Positions 26,594 through 36,715 of a stretch of DNA of 42,253 nt are shown here, one piece after another (the stretch's first letter is position 1; the number at the start of each line of letters is the position of its first letter). Source of the DNA: Oleispira sp. (GTDB taxonomy: Bacteria > Pseudomonadota > Gammaproteobacteria > Pseudomonadales > Oceanobacteraceae); contig PAOL01000074.1 in NCBI GenBank assembly GCA_002708475.1, positions 1 through 42,253 of the forward strand, given 5' to 3'. A program made the position numbers and the translations under genes. The notes under the pieces are model-generated. The model saw only the letters and a list, made by a program, of their open reading frames with translations, did not search any database and was not told where the DNA came from.

Positions 26594-27949
26594 TTATAAA
26601 TAAAATATACTGGCTAAACCTAAAAAGGCAAAGAAGCCAACGACATCAGTAATTGTCGTTAACAAGACACCGCCAGCAAGGGCAGGATCAATGTTTTGGC
26701 GTTTCAGTATTATTGGAAGTGCGGCCCCACTAAGGGCAGCGACTATAAAGTTAATAATAATAGCGGCGCCGATAATCCACGCCAGCTGTAGGTCGTCAAA
26801 CCAGAAAAATGTAATGCCTGCGATCACAAATGCCCACAGTAAACCGTTAAAAAACCCAACGGCTAATTCACGATTCATAAGCCATGAAACATTTCGATTG
26901 CTTATGTGCCCTAACGCTTGGCCACGAATAACCAGTGTTAATACTTGGCTGCCTGCAATGCCGCCCATACTAGCAACAATAGGCATTAATACCGCAAGGG
27001 CAACTAAACGCTCAATGGTTTGATCGAATAAGCCAATAACGGCTGATGCGATAAAGGCGGTAATTAAATTAATACCTAACCACACTGCTCTTCGGCGTCC
27101 TGTTTTAAAAGCAGGCGCAAATGTATCTTCTTCTTCATCTAAACCAGCCATACTCATCATTGAGTGATCAGCTGTGTCTCGAATAACGTCGACCACATCA
27201 TCAATGGTAATTCGACCAATGAGCTTTCCTGCGCTATCGATAACAGGTGCAGATACTAGATCGTGACGTTCGAATATTTTTGCAACATCTTCTTCATCCG
27301 TGTTGGCATGAATCACCTGAGTATCGGTGGTCATAACTTCACGAACGGTCTGGTTTAAATCGCTAACGAGTAATTTATTGATGGCTAATATGCCAATAAA
27401 CTCGTGATTGCGGTTAACGACCAGTAAGTTATCAGTCATCGCTGGTAAGGAGCGATGGCGACGTAAATAGCGTAAAACAACATCTAATTTGATATCGGCA
27501 CGAACCGTGACGGTATCGGTATTCATCAGTCCGCCGGCGCTATCTTCCGGATAAAACATCACGGCTTCTAAACGACTACGATCTTCGCTGTCCATTTCCT
27601 GTAAAACATCATTACTGAGTTGTTTAGGAAGTTGTTGCAATAAATCGACGACGTCATCGGTATCAAGTTCCGATGTTAGATCAACTAGCTGCGATGCACT
27701 CATGGCGTTTAAGAAAGACGCACTGATTTCATCACTTAAATGCTGGAGTACTTCACCTTCGTTTTCTGTCTCGATCAGTTCCCATAACATTTTACGTATT
27801 TTGGGGGGTGACGATTCAATTAGGTGAGCGACTTCGGCGGCTGCTAAGCCGGAATTGATAGTACGCTTAACTTCTAGCAAACCACCACTTTCAAGCGCGG
27901 CATTAATGCTATGCAGTTTTGCTTTTGCGCGTTGACTTTGTTGGCCCAT
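26594..27949 (-). CDS. mgtE: Magnesium transporter MgtE
   Basis: A 451-residue magnesium channel. The cytoplasmic N-domain (about 25-130) has the MgtE superhelix (SELDTDDVVDLLQQLP), followed by two CBS domains (about 130-260) that sense Mg2+ and gate the pore. Five transmembrane helices fill about 280-450, with GIAGSQVLTLVIRG in the pore region and a conserved aspartate in the last helix (TTITDVVGFF). A TTG ten codons upstream (27979) is in frame. I prefer the ATG at 27949, which gives the usual family length. It follows ptsO by about 157 bases, without a clear terminator between them. Confidence 0.95.
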   Translation of the reverse strand: MGQQSQRAKAKLHSINAALESGGLLEVKRTINSGLAAAEVAHLIESSPPKIRKMLWELIETENEGEVLQHLSDEISASFLNAMSASQLVDLTSELDTDDVVDLLQQLPKQLSNDVLQEMDSEDRSRLEAVMFYPEDSAGGLMNTDTVTVRADIKLDVVLRYLRRHRSLPAMTDNLLVVNRNHEFIGILAINKLLVSDLNQTVREVMTTDTQVIHANTDEEDVAKIFERHDLVSAPVIDSAGKLIGRITIDDVVDVIRDTADHSMMSMAGLDEEEDTFAPAFKTGRRRAVWLGINLITAFIASAVIGLFDQTIERLVALAVLMPIVASMGGIAGSQVLTLVIRGQALGHISNRNVSWLMNRELAVGFFNGLLWAFVIAGITFFWFDDLQLAWIIGAAIIINFIVAALSGAALPIILKRQNIDPALAGGVLLTTITDVVGFFAFLGLASIFYL

Positions 27950-28106
27950 AACGCCGCTCTTATTGAATGAGGATAACAATTGGGTGAGTTGTTTATTCTA
28001 GCTGGAATAACGAAGTTTTGCTATCGAGAGCGGGGGATACAAGAGGATAAAATTTGTCTAAGCAGCTGTTTTTAAAGTGTTATTCAATTTTTTAGAAATA
28101 AAGGGG

Positions 28107-28376
28107 TTACTCGTCTTCATCAAAGCGCTGATTTATCAAGTCGACAACGGCTTTGCAGGCATCCTCTTGATCGTCTCCTTCAAATTCCAAGTTAAGCTCA
28201 GTGCCTTTACAGGCGGCCAGCATCATTACGGCCATAATGCTTTTAGCATCGGCCATTTGTGATTCACGTCCAATGCGTATTTGGCTAGCGAAGGCTGATG
28301 CAGTTGTCACTAATTTGGACGCTGCACGAGCATGGAGTCCGAGTTTATTGATGATCAATACATTGGTTCTAATCAT
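28107..28376 (-). CDS. ptsO: Nitrogen-PTS phosphocarrier NPr
   Basis: An 89-residue HPr-like protein. Phospho-accepting H15 lies in [10 protein letters not shown], and S46 in [11 protein letters not shown] occupies the position of the regulatory serine of HPr. NPr passes phosphate from PtsP (EI-Ntr) to PtsN. It overlaps rapZ by four bases (ATGA) and closes the rpoN-hpf-ptsN-rapZ-ptsO cluster. The gene is called npr or ptsO in different species. Confidence 0.96.
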   Translation of the reverse strand: MIRTNVLIINKLGLHARAASKLVTTASAFASQIRIGRESQMADAKSIMAVMMLAACKGTELNLEFEGDDQEDACKAVVDLINQRFDEDE

Positions 28377-29275
28377 AAATCAGGTAACTCTCTATGTCGG
28401 ACTTGTACGTTAGGAAACTGTACGGCAAATAATTGGGTTAATGCTTCAGAAATAAATACGGATCGATGATGTCCGCCAGTACAACCAATCGCAACAGTCA
28501 TATAGCTGCGGTTTGCTTGCTCAAAACTGGGTAGCCATTTAGTGAGGTATTGCTGAATGTCATTAAGCATTTCTTGCACAAGGGGCTCTTCTTTTAGAAA
28601 TTGAATAATTTCAATATCTCGACCTGTATATTGTCGTAAGCTTGGATCCCAATATGGATTTGGAAGATTACGCACATCAAATACTAAATCAGCATCAACT
28701 GGCACGCCATGTTTAAAGCCGAAAGATTGAAATAGCAGTGCCATATCAGCTGACTGCTTATTGAATACACGCAGTTTAATTACACTGCGCAATTCGTGAA
28801 CAGATAGTCGAGTTGTATCTAAATTTAGATCAGCAAAATCACTGATTGGGTGTAATAGCTGCTCTTCTATTTCAATAGCTTCGGCCAGTGAAGTGTCGTT
28901 GGTTGTGAGCGGATGTTTGCGGCGCGTTGAGCTAAAACGCTGCATCAGCGTATCTTTATGTGCGTCTAAGTACAAAACCTCAGTTGTAAAAGGCGTGTGT
29001 GAAATGCTGTTAAGAATGCCCGGAAATTGGCTCATATCTTGATCGACATTGCGCGCATCAATGCTAACTGCGAGGTTTTGTAATGAGTTTTCTTGAGTCT
29101 TTGGTACTGCGCCCGCAGAAGTAGAGAGCAGTTTTTGCTGTTGGGCCTGTTCGGTAAGGGCAGGTAATAAGCCTAAAGGCAGGTTATCAATGCAATAAAA
29201 GCCTAAATCCTCGAGTACGTTGAGAGCGGCAGATTTACCCGACCCAGAGCGGCCACTAATTATGATTAAACGCAT
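28373..29275 (-). CDS. rapZ: RNase adapter / nucleotide-binding protein RapZ
   Basis: A 300-residue P-loop protein. Walker A is GRSGSGKS (about 8-15), with GFYCIDNLP after it. The C-terminal domain shows the conserved [22 protein letters not shown] and [12 protein letters not shown] motifs. In E. coli RapZ delivers the sRNA GlmZ to RNase E and senses glucosamine-6-phosphate. Two differences are visible: an extra segment of about 16 residues near 45-65, and a C-terminus ending HRELPDL without the basic KRK tail used by E. coli RapZ to bind RNA. The start at ATG 29275 is preferred over the in-frame GTG at 29287. Confidence 0.95.
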   Translation of the reverse strand: MRLIIISGRSGSGKSAALNVLEDLGFYCIDNLPLGLLPALTEQAQQQKLLSTSAGAVPKTQENSLQNLAVSIDARNVDQDMSQFPGILNSISHTPFTTEVLYLDAHKDTLMQRFSSTRRKHPLTTNDTSLAEAIEIEEQLLHPISDFADLNLDTTRLSVHELRSVIKLRVFNKQSADMALLFQSFGFKHGVPVDADLVFDVRNLPNPYWDPSLRQYTGRDIEIIQFLKEEPLVQEMLNDIQQYLTKWLPSFEQANRSYMTVAIGCTGGHHRSVFISEALTQLFAVQFPNVQVRHRELPDL

Positions 29276-29327
29276 TTCATTTTCCACAATATCGTACCCT
29301 GGCGTTTCTAAGTCAGAATGAAAAAGC

Positions 29328-29780
29328 TTAAGATGTTGCCTTTAAATAAAGATCTTGGCTGTCATTAGAGCCGCGTAAAGCGTCACGATAATCGGCTAAA
29401 CTTAACTTCTGCGCTAACATGCTCAGTGTTTTTAAATGCTCGTCAGTCGCTTCTTCAGGAACTAATAAAGCAAATACGAGATCAACAGGCTGACTGTCAA
29501 TCGCATCAAAATCAATCGGCTCGTCTAACTGTAATAATACCCCAAAAGTTTTATTACACTGTTTCAAGCGGCAGTGAGGAATTCCAATTCCTTCCCCTAT
29601 ACCAGTACTTCCCATGCGCTCTCGACTCCACAAACGTTCATAGATGTCGTCAGCAGAACTCTCGGGAATATGTTCAGCTATAAAGCTTCCTAGATACTCA
29701 AGAACTTTTTTCTTGCTCGAAACAGGCACACCTTTTACGGTGCGCTCTGCAGTCAATATTGAATCTATCGCCGGGTTCAT
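29328..29780 (-). CDS. ptsN: Nitrogen-regulatory PTS protein EIIA-Ntr
   Basis: A 150-residue PTS EIIA type-2 domain. The phosphorylated histidine is H69 in [11 protein letters not shown], within four residues of its E. coli position. PtsN takes phosphate from NPr and regulates potassium transport and stress responses rather than importing sugar. It lies between hpf and rapZ in the conserved rpoN cluster, and its partner ptsO is two genes downstream. ptsP is not in the window. Confidence 0.96.
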   Translation of the reverse strand: MNPAIDSILTAERTVKGVPVSSKKKVLEYLGSFIAEHIPESSADDIYERLWSRERMGSTGIGEGIGIPHCRLKQCNKTFGVLLQLDEPIDFDAIDSQPVDLVFALLVPEEATDEHLKTLSMLAQKLSLADYRDALRGSNDSQDLYLKATS

Positions 29781-29801
29781 TTAATTCTTAGCCTTCAATT
29801 T

Positions 29802-30110
29802 TTAGCCGTGACCTTTGTTGCGAGCAACGAGTTTTTCTTTATGTTTTAGTAATTGGCGATCAAGCTTATCTGCAAGTGAATCAATGGCCGCATACATATT
29901 CTGGTTTTCATCTTCAGCAGAAGCATGTAAATCACCGCCGTTCACGTGAATATTACACTCTGCTTTGTGCCTGGTTTTTTCTACCGTTAAAGTAACGTCA
30001 GCGCGAGTTATCTGATCAAAATGATGCTCTAAACGCTGTACTTTACTTTCAACATGCTCTTTTAATGCTGAGCTGACTTCTATGTGGTGACCGCTGATGT
30101 TTATTTGCAT
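29802..30110 (-). CDS. hpf: Ribosome hibernation promoting factor (short form)
   Basis: A 102-residue protein with the beta-alpha-beta-beta-beta-alpha layout of the HPF/YfiA family (MQINISGHHIEVSSALKEHVESKV at the start, DLHASAEDENQNMYAAIDSLADKLDRQL near 65-92). It lacks the dimerising C-terminal domain of long HPF, so it would act with RMF to form 100S ribosomes as in enterics. It follows rpoN by about 60 bases and precedes ptsN by 21. Confidence 0.95.
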   Translation of the reverse strand: MQINISGHHIEVSSALKEHVESKVQRLEHHFDQITRADVTLTVEKTRHKAECNIHVNGGDLHASAEDENQNMYAAIDSLADKLDRQLLKHKEKLVARNKGHG

Positions 30111-30170
30111 AAGTTACTCCTAGTTATCCTTCGGACTTTCTTTGTACAACAACTTCTTTTACAAGAATTT

Positions 30171-31706
30171 TTACAGCAACCGCTTTCGTTCATTAGAAGG
30201 CGGAATCATCATAGCCTCACGATATTTTGCTACCGTACGGCGGGCAACTTGAATGCCTTTATCTCCAAGGATAGTCGCAATCTTGTTGTCACTTAAAGGT
30301 TTTTTTAATGACTCTTCAGCAATTAATTTCTTAATCATTGCTCGAATAGCGGTAGATGAACACTCGCCACCACTGTCAGTACTTACGTGGCTTGAAAAGA
30401 AATACTTCAATTCAAAAATCCCACGTGGGGTATGCATAAATTTTTGGGTCGTTACACGAGAGATAGTGGATTCATGCATTTCTACTGCTTCTGCAATATC
30501 GTGCAATACCAAAGGCTTCATGCCTTCTTCACCAATCTCAAAGAAATCTTCTTGATACTCAACAATCTTATTAGCTACTTTTAATAACGTATCATTGCGG
30601 CTAAGCAGACTCTTAATAAACCAGCGTGCTTCTTGCAGATTGTCTTTCAGGTACGAATTATCAGGGCTGTTATCTGCGCGTTTAACCAAAGAAGCATAAT
30701 CCGCGTTAACTCGCAGTTTTGGAGCAATATCAGGGTTTAGGTCAACGCGCCATTCGCCTTTAACCTTGCGAACAAGAACGTCAGGAATAACATATTCTGA
30801 TTGTTCAGAGATAATAAGTTCGCCTGGACGAGGCGTTAGCTCTTGAATTAATCGTAAAACATCTTTTAGATTATCTTCACTAAGCTTCGTTTTACGCATG
30901 ACTTGCGCATAATCTTTACTGCCTAGCAGAGCGATGTGTTGCCCGATTACAACTTTAGCTTCTTCAAGCCAAGGGGTTGTATCTGGAAGCTGTCTAAGCT
31001 GAAGTAAAAGACAGTCTTGTAAATCTTGGGCAAAAACTCCAGCAGGCTCGAACTGTTGTAAGCGATGAAGTACAGCAAGTACTTCATCCTCTTCAACTTC
31101 TAATTCTGTATCTAGGCTTTCTAAAATATCTTCTAAGCTAACTGATAAATATCCGTCATCACTTAAACCATCAATTAAAGCCATTGCGATCTCAGTATCA
31201 GTAGGGCTCATTGGTATAAGGTTTAGCTGCCATAGGATATGGTCTTGAAGGTTGTCAGTTGTACTGTTGCGGCCATCGTGATCGAAATCGTCATCCATTG
31301 AGCCTGAGCTAGAACTAACCCCTGCGCTGGTTTGATAAGATTCTTCCCATGGGCTATCAGCGGGTAGTTCGTCTGTGCCCGTATTAGGAATGGTATCGGC
31401 GCTTAAATGTTCTTCTAATGATGCTTCGGTATTGTTGTCACTGCTGTTATTAGCAAAATCGTCGCTACTTGGGTTGCCATCTAAGTCGGCACTAGCAATA
31501 GAGTCGTGTTGATCGGTATGTTCACTTGGGCTCGTAGTGGGCTGATTATCTGCCTCTTCTACTTCCAGCATTGGGTTCGATTCCAGCGCTTCTTGAATTT
31601 CGGCTTGTAAATCCAGAGTCGAAAGCTGTAACAAACGTATCGCTTGCTGCAGCTGAGGAGTCATAGTCAGTTGCTGGCCGATCTTTAATTGTAATGACGC
31701 TTTCAT
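30171..31706 (-). CDS. rpoN: RNA polymerase sigma-54 factor
   Basis: A 511-residue sigma-54. Region I (about 1-50) is Gln/Leu-rich ([21 protein letters not shown]) and contacts the AAA+ activators. Region II (about 50-130) is acidic and longer than usual, Ser/Asp/Asn-rich. The core-binding domain fills about 135-330, the helix-turn-helix lies near 395-420, and the RpoN box [10 protein letters not shown] (about 492-501) recognises the -24 element. It directs nitrogen, motility and other genes that need enhancer-binding proteins. It follows lptB by about 120 bases, in which I see no clear promoter. Confidence 0.97.
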   Translation of the reverse strand: MKASLQLKIGQQLTMTPQLQQAIRLLQLSTLDLQAEIQEALESNPMLEVEEADNQPTTSPSEHTDQHDSIASADLDGNPSSDDFANNSSDNNTEASLEEHLSADTIPNTGTDELPADSPWEESYQTSAGVSSSSGSMDDDFDHDGRNSTTDNLQDHILWQLNLIPMSPTDTEIAMALIDGLSDDGYLSVSLEDILESLDTELEVEEDEVLAVLHRLQQFEPAGVFAQDLQDCLLLQLRQLPDTTPWLEEAKVVIGQHIALLGSKDYAQVMRKTKLSEDNLKDVLRLIQELTPRPGELIISEQSEYVIPDVLVRKVKGEWRVDLNPDIAPKLRVNADYASLVKRADNSPDNSYLKDNLQEARWFIKSLLSRNDTLLKVANKIVEYQEDFFEIGEEGMKPLVLHDIAEAVEMHESTISRVTTQKFMHTPRGIFELKYFFSSHVSTDSGGECSSTAIRAMIKKLIAEESLKKPLSDNKIATILGDKGIQVARRTVAKYREAMMIPPSNERKRLL

Positions 31707-31825
31707 ACAGTAATACGATCACTTTTTAAAAAAATCATAATAAAACTTCTAACTTAGAACATGGATATTTATCTCATGCTCTAATGCCTTCATTGATAAT
31801 ACAGGGTACTAAGTTTAAGTATATG

Positions 31826-32551
31826 CTAAAGCTTGAAATCGTGGCCTAAATAAACGTCTTTTACCTGCTGATTAGCTAAAATTTCTTCCGCTGTACCTTC
31901 AGCAATAATGTGCCCACCACCAACGATATAGGCTTTCTCACAGATAGCCAAGGTTTCACGCACATTGTGGTCGGTAATCAATACGCCAATCCCACGTTCT
32001 TTCAACTGGCGAATAATCGCCATAATATCGGCAACAGAGATAGGGTCTACACCGGCAAATGGCTCATCTAATAGAATAAATGCAGGCTCAGCGGCTAAAG
32101 CTCGGGCAATTTCAACTCGGCGGCGTTCACCACCAGACAGTGCCATACCCATGCTGGCGCGGATATGCTGAATGTGGAATTCATCCAGCAAAATCTCGAG
32201 TTGTTCTTTACGCTGGGTTTTATTTAAATCTTTTCGAGTCTCTAAGATCGCCATAATGTTATCAGCGACTGACAGCTTGCGGAAAATAGAGGCTTCTTGA
32301 GGCAAATAACCAATGCCTTCTTGGGCGCGACCATGCATCGGTAGGTGGCTTATGTCGTGGTCATCAATGCACACAGTACCGTTGTCTGCTTGTACTAGAT
32401 TTACGATCATATAAAAACAGGTCGTTTTACCCGCACCGTTAGGTCCTAAAAGGCCGACAATTTGCCCGCTTTTTACTTCCATAGACACGTCTTTTACAAT
32501 CTGGCGGCCATCATAGCTTTTTGCCAAATTGGCGGCTTTAAGCGTCTTCAC
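31826..32551 (-). CDS. lptB: LPS export ABC transporter ATPase LptB
   Basis: A 241-residue ABC ATPase, exactly the E. coli length. Walker A is GPNGAGKTT (about 35-43), the signature is LSGGERRR (about 137-144) and Walker [14 protein letters not shown] follows, with the H-loop histidine in ITDHNVRE. LptB powers LPS extraction from the inner membrane with LptF/LptG, which are not in the window. It overlaps lptA by 14 bases. Confidence 0.97.
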   Translation of the reverse strand: MKTLKAANLAKSYDGRQIVKDVSMEVKSGQIVGLLGPNGAGKTTCFYMIVNLVQADNGTVCIDDHDISHLPMHGRAQEGIGYLPQEASIFRKLSVADNIMAILETRKDLNKTQRKEQLEILLDEFHIQHIRASMGMALSGGERRRVEIARALAAEPAFILLDEPFAGVDPISVADIMAIIRQLKERGIGVLITDHNVRETLAICEKAYIVGGGHIIAEGTAEEILANQQVKDVYLGHDFKL

Positions 32552-33146
32552 TAGGCAATACCTTCTCTGTGCTTGGCTGCTCTGTCTTTTCAGGCTCGGT
32601 CTGTTCCGGCTCAGTGCTGGCTGGCTGAATAATCATCTTAACTCGGCTTGGCTTGATCTCACTGTCGCTTTTAGGCGCTAGCTCGGTTTGAGTACCACCT
32701 TTAGCGGATACGGTTTCATCCAGCATGTTGTAAATAATGGTTTCACCGGTGAAAACATTATCTTCCTGCTCAAGCGTCGCATTGTCTAATAGCGTGATAT
32801 TTTTATCTAAGGTGAGGTACGTAATGTTACCCCCTTGCGCCTTAGTTAACCCTTTGTCATCTTCCATTTGTTGCTGAAAATGCGCAGGCTGGCCAAGAGC
32901 AATAGCTTGAGTCAATTTCTTTTCTTCGTTGCTGTGCAAGGTGATTTGATCAGCGGTAATTTTTAGCGTGCCCTGTTCTAAAACAACTTGGCCAGTATAA
33001 ATAGCGGTGCCTGTTTTACGATCAAATTGGGCGCTATCAGAGTGAATGGTTATTTCTTGAGTTGCATCGCTGTCTAAAGCCATTGTGCAGGGTACTGACA
33101 ATGCATTTAAAAATAACGAAAAAATCAGTAAGTTTTTACGGAGCAT
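32538..33146 (-). CDS. lptA: LPS periplasmic bridge protein LptA
   Basis: A 202-residue periplasmic protein with a signal peptide (about 1-23) and an OstA/LptA beta-jellyroll domain (about 30-160, with [24 protein letters not shown]). It forms the bridge that carries LPS from LptC to LptD. The C-terminal 40 residues are a Pro/Glu/Thr-rich, probably disordered tail not present in E. coli LptA (185 residues). It overlaps lptC by 11 bases and lptB by 14. Confidence 0.94.
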   Translation of the reverse strand: MLRKNLLIFSLFLNALSVPCTMALDSDATQEITIHSDSAQFDRKTGTAIYTGQVVLEQGTLKITADQITLHSNEEKKLTQAIALGQPAHFQQQMEDDKGLTKAQGGNITYLTLDKNITLLDNATLEQEDNVFTGETIIYNMLDETVSAKGGTQTELAPKSDSEIKPSRVKMIIQPASTEPEQTEPEKTEQPSTEKVLPSEDA

Positions 33147-33705
33147 AGCGAGCTTTCACCTGAGATAAAAATTCAATTTTTTGCTGATCAAGTCTAATAA
33201 TCATACCGACCGCATTAATCTGACCATTAATACTAAGTACCTCAACAGGCTTATCTGTCTTGGCGAGTTGTTCCTCAGTATAAAAGGTAAGTTCAGTTGT
33301 TCGAATACTGTTTTGTAATGGGGTACCACTATTGAGTTCTACTAACGGGGTTACTAAAACATCTTGCTGTAAAACCAAGGTTTTACGCTCTTCATAATGA
33401 AAGCCTAAAATGGATGTTAGCACCCAAGTTTCGCCATCGTTATCGATAGAGTGAACTTTAGGGTCATCAAGTTCAGTGAGTTTTTGCGCAGGATAATGAA
33501 TAGAATGGCTCGCCATAACCTCGCGTTCTAACTTACCTTCCTCGGTATAGCTACGGTTACGTAATCCCTCTCCATAATAGTCAGGAAGTAACGAAGCGCT
33601 CTCGATATTTTCTTGTGTTTGCGCCGTGGTGTAATCTTCGATCCATAACAGACCTATGCCAACGGCAGCCGCAATAAATAATAATAGAAAACGCTTACGC
33701 AGCAT
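33136..33705 (-). CDS. lptC: LPS export protein LptC
   Basis: A 189-residue bitopic inner-membrane protein, close to E. coli LptC (191). One transmembrane helix (about 5-23) is followed by a periplasmic OstA-like beta-jellyroll (about 50-185) that receives LPS from LptBFG and passes it to LptA. The start ATG abuts the kdsD stop (TAAATG) with no gap. In E. coli and Pseudomonas kdsC normally sits here. Confidence 0.93.
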   Translation of the reverse strand: MLRKRFLLLFIAAAVGIGLLWIEDYTTAQTQENIESASLLPDYYGEGLRNRSYTEEGKLEREVMASHSIHYPAQKLTELDDPKVHSIDNDGETWVLTSILGFHYEERKTLVLQQDVLVTPLVELNSGTPLQNSIRTTELTFYTEEQLAKTDKPVEVLSINGQINAVGMIIRLDQQKIEFLSQVKARYAP

Positions 33706-34677
33706 TTAGATAACACCTGCTTTCAGCATGTCGTGCATTGTAATAACGCCTACTGGAGCGCCATCTTTTATCGCGACTAAAGCGTTAATTTGGTTATCTT
33801 CCATGACGGTTAATGCTTCAGCAGCCAATACATCAGGATTAGTTGTCTTACCGCCGACAGTCATTAGGCTCGCAATTTCACTGTGGTGAATATCGGTGCC
33901 GTTATCAATTGCACGACGCAAATCTCCATCGGTGAATACGCCTTGTAACTGGCCGTCTTCGTCAATAACGGCCGTCATACCTAAGCCTTTAGAGGTTACA
34001 ACCATTAAGGCTTCAGCAAGTGGAGTTGATGGAAGAACTCGAGGCATGTCGTCACCAGAATGCATCAAGGTCTCAACCTTCAATAACAAACGACGGCCTA
34101 AGCTTCCACCTGGGTGAGAGAAAGCAAATTCTTCAGCAGTGAAGCCACGAGCTTCCAATAAAGCAATGGCTAAAGCATCACCCATAACTAAGGTAGCAGT
34201 TGTACTGGATGTTGGTGCAAGATCAAGCGGACAAGCTTCTTCAGAAACACTGATATCTAAATGGCAGTGACTGCCCAGCGCAAGTGTTGAACCTGGTTTG
34301 CCAGACATACTGATAACAGGAATTTGTAAACGTTTTAATAATGGCAATAGGCTAGTTACTTCAGCCGTTTCACCAGAATTCGATAAAGCAATGACCACGT
34401 CGTTTTTAGTGATCATACCCATGTCGCCGTGACTGGCTTCACCTGGGTGTACAAAGAAAGACGGTGTGCCTGTACTGGCAAGCGTTGCCGCAATCTTCTT
34501 GCCGATGTGACCTGATTTCCCCATTCCAGTAATTACAACGCGGCCTTCGCAAGCCAGCATATATTTACAAGCATTAATGAAATCTTCATTGATGCGATTT
34601 TTTAGGTTAGCAATGGCTTCTTGTTCAATTTTAATGGTACGGATGCCAGAAGCGCTGAAATCAAAATCTTGGTTCAT
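33706..34677 (-). CDS. kdsD: Arabinose-5-phosphate isomerase
   Basis: A 323-residue enzyme that converts ribulose-5-phosphate to arabinose-5-phosphate, the first step to KDO in LPS. The SIS sugar-isomerase domain (about 35-175) shows GRVVITGMGKSGHIGKKIAATL, a PGEASHGD segment with the catalytic histidine, and SNSGET. Two CBS domains fill about 205-320. It heads the kdsD-lptC-lptA-lptB-rpoN run. kdsC, the KDO-8-phosphate phosphatase gene normally next, is absent. Confidence 0.96.
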   Translation of the reverse strand: MNQDFDFSASGIRTIKIEQEAIANLKNRINEDFINACKYMLACEGRVVITGMGKSGHIGKKIAATLASTGTPSFFVHPGEASHGDMGMITKNDVVIALSNSGETAEVTSLLPLLKRLQIPVISMSGKPGSTLALGSHCHLDISVSEEACPLDLAPTSSTTATLVMGDALAIALLEARGFTAEEFAFSHPGGSLGRRLLLKVETLMHSGDDMPRVLPSTPLAEALMVVTSKGLGMTAVIDEDGQLQGVFTDGDLRRAIDNGTDIHHSEIASLMTVGGKTTNPDVLAAEALTVMEDNQINALVAIKDGAPVGVITMHDMLKAGVI

Positions 34678-34709
34678 AATATTGTTTGTTCTTAGTATTA
34701 AATGTTTTC

Positions 34710-34740
34710 AATAGGAGCACTTTATCTGATTGCTCCTATT
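34710..34740. other. Hairpin between yrbG and kdsD
   Basis: AATAGGAGCA (34710-34719) pairs perfectly with TGCTCCTATT (34731-34740), ten base pairs around an 11-base loop. It lies after the antiporter gene and before kdsD. Neither strand has a clean T tract, so it is at best a partial terminator or a processing site. Confidence 0.6.
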
Positions 34741-34756
34741 TAGTTAAGCGCTTCGT

Positions 34757-35731
34757 TTAAATGCTCTGGGTATATAACAGTGCCATATATGCAACATAAG
34801 CACCGAGTAAAATAACGCCCGTAAAACGAGGGATCACACCGCGGCGGAAGCTTAAAGCAATAATAGCCACCAAGCCAATCGTTAGGCCTAGCATAGTCAT
34901 GTAGTCACGCTCGATTACTGCGCTATCAATGACCAATGGAGCGATTAATCCAGGAATAGGCAATACCGCTAATAGATTGAAAATGTTCGAGCCAATAATA
35001 TTACCAATCGCAATATCGTGATGGCCTTTTAATGCACTGGCAACAGAGGCCGCCAACTCTGGAAGACTGGTGCCAATAGCCACAATCGTTAAACCAATAA
35101 CCAGATCGCTAATTCCGAAGGCTTGAGCGACAGAGGTTGCGCCCCAAACCAACATTTTAGAACTGATCATTAATGCGGCTAAGCCAACGATTAACCAAAA
35201 AACGGCATTTTTAGCAGGCATAGCATCAATTTCAGCTTGCTCGTCTTCATCGATAATCGCTTCGCCAGATTCACTGGTCTGTTGAAACAGTAAATAGATA
35301 GCAACGACTAGAGCAATAACTAAGATGACGGCATCAAACAGATCGAGTTTCAGATCCATTAGTACAAGGCCGGCAATAATAGTTACTAATAATAAAAGAG
35401 GAATTTCCTTCTTCATTAGCTTCTTTTGAATCGGAATTGCCGCAACCAAAGCCGTTACCCCTAATACCAGAGCGATGTTGGCGATATTTGAACCAATAGC
35501 GTTTCCTACTGCCAAAGCACCAGCGCCGTCCAAAGCCGCCATGGTAGACACGAACATTTCTGGGGCCGAAGTTCCGATCGAAACAATCGTCAAACCAATA
35601 ACTAATGGCGATATGCCCATAAAGCGGGCCGTTGCTGCAGCGCCAAGTACGAAGCGATCAGCACTCCAAACAAGAATGACTAAGCCAGCTAATAATGCGG
35701 CTATGGCTGGGGCGAGTGCGGAAAGGGTCAT
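34757..35731 (-). CDS. yrbG: Calcium/sodium:cation antiporter (CaCA family, YrbG type)
   Basis: A 324-residue membrane protein with about ten transmembrane helices in two inverted halves. The alpha repeats are visible as GTSAPEMFVS with GNAIGSNIANIALVLG in the first half (about 50-95) and GTSLPELAAS with GNIIGSNIFNLLAVLP in the second (about 215-265); their Glu and Asn residues bind the ions. An acidic loop (about 150-170, EAIIDEDEQAEID) joins the halves. The E. coli homologue, yrbG, sits at the same place between the mla and kdsD genes. The physiological ion is not settled. Confidence 0.93.
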   Translation of the reverse strand: MTLSALAPAIAALLAGLVILVWSADRFVLGAAATARFMGISPLVIGLTIVSIGTSAPEMFVSTMAALDGAGALAVGNAIGSNIANIALVLGVTALVAAIPIQKKLMKKEIPLLLLVTIIAGLVLMDLKLDLFDAVILVIALVVAIYLLFQQTSESGEAIIDEDEQAEIDAMPAKNAVFWLIVGLAALMISSKMLVWGATSVAQAFGISDLVIGLTIVAIGTSLPELAASVASALKGHHDIAIGNIIGSNIFNLLAVLPIPGLIAPLVIDSAVIERDYMTMLGLTIGLVAIIALSFRRGVIPRFTGVILLGAYVAYMALLYTQSI

Positions 35732-35901
35732 GTTAAGGCCTCAAGAAAAAAGTGCGCTATTGTACCTGTAAATACTCATTGTCGGAATGGCTTGTTCCAC
35801 CAGAGTGATTGGTTCTTGTTTTACATTCCGCTATGCTATGTGAATAAATAATGTGTTAATACAACATACTCATATTACGCGCTAAAAATAAGGGACTTTG
35901 A

Positions 35902-36714
35902 ATGTCCAGCGAAGAAGCTTTTGTATCAATACGCGGGATGTCGTTTAGCCGTGGTAATCGCCTGATCTTTAATAATATAGATCTGGATATTCCTCGCGGA
36001 AAAGTCACGGCCATCATGGGGCCAAGTGGCACAGGGAAGACAACATTATTACGCTTAATTGGCGGTCAAATATTACCTGATGTAGGTACTATTGAAGTTG
36101 ATGGTCACAATGTACCTACCTTAAAACGAACGCAGTTATTTGAACTACGTAAGAAAAGCATGGGAATGCTGTTTCAGTCGGGAGCTTTATTTACCGACTT
36201 ATCAGTTTTCGACAATGTCGCTTTTCCGATTCGCTTGCACTCCGACTTACCAGAATCCATGGTTCGAGATCTCGTTTTAATGAAGCTAGAAGCCGTTGGC
36301 TTGCGTGGCGCGCGTGATTTAATGCCTGCAGAATTATCGGGCGGTATGGCACGTCGAGTTGCTTTAGCTAGAAGCGTTGCTCTTGATCCCGAAATGATAC
36401 TTTACGACGAGCCCTTTACCGGTCTTGATCCAATCTCATTGGGCATTACCGTTAAGCTGATTAAAAGCTTAAATGACGCACTTAGCTTAACCAGTGTTTT
36501 GGTGACTCACGACGTAGAAGAAGCTTGCACCATAGCGGATTATGTCTGTTTATTATCAGAAGGTGGTGTTATTGGTTTTGATACCCCCGAAAATCTTATT
36601 GAAAACGGCTCTGAACAGGTTCGCCAGTTTATGCAAGGCAAGCCCGACGGCCCTGTGCCTTTCCACTTTCCGGCAAATGACTTTAGTGAAGATTTGCTAA
36701 AGGGGGTGAAATAA
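35902..36714 (+). CDS. mlaF: Phospholipid transport ATP-binding protein MlaF
   Basis: A 270-residue ABC ATPase (E. coli 269). Walker A is GPSGTGKTT (about 40-48), the signature is LSGGMARR (about 148-155) and Walker B MILYDEPFTGLDP follows, with the H-loop in LVTHDVEE. The C-terminal extension holds the segment used to bind MlaB. With MlaE, MlaD and MlaB it forms the inner-membrane complex that keeps the outer membrane lipid-asymmetric. It is transcribed divergently from yrbG and followed by mlaE after one base. Confidence 0.96.
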   Translation: MSSEEAFVSIRGMSFSRGNRLIFNNIDLDIPRGKVTAIMGPSGTGKTTLLRLIGGQILPDVGTIEVDGHNVPTLKRTQLFELRKKSMGMLFQSGALFTDLSVFDNVAFPIRLHSDLPESMVRDLVLMKLEAVGLRGARDLMPAELSGGMARRVALARSVALDPEMILYDEPFTGLDPISLGITVKLIKSLNDALSLTSVLVTHDVEEACTIADYVCLLSEGGVIGFDTPENLIENGSEQVRQFMQGKPDGPVPFHFPANDFSEDLLKGVK

Positions 36715-36715
36715 C

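Noticed and set aside
27980-28106. Possible Mg2+ riboswitch upstream of mgtE
   Set aside because: The 127-base gap after ptsO lacks the long paired structure of an M-box and shows no terminator-antiterminator pair; only a TAGAAT-like -10 without a -35 is visible.
34710-34740. Terminator between yrbG and kdsD
   Set aside because: The stem is perfect but neither strand has a clean T run, so I list it as a hairpin rather than a terminator.
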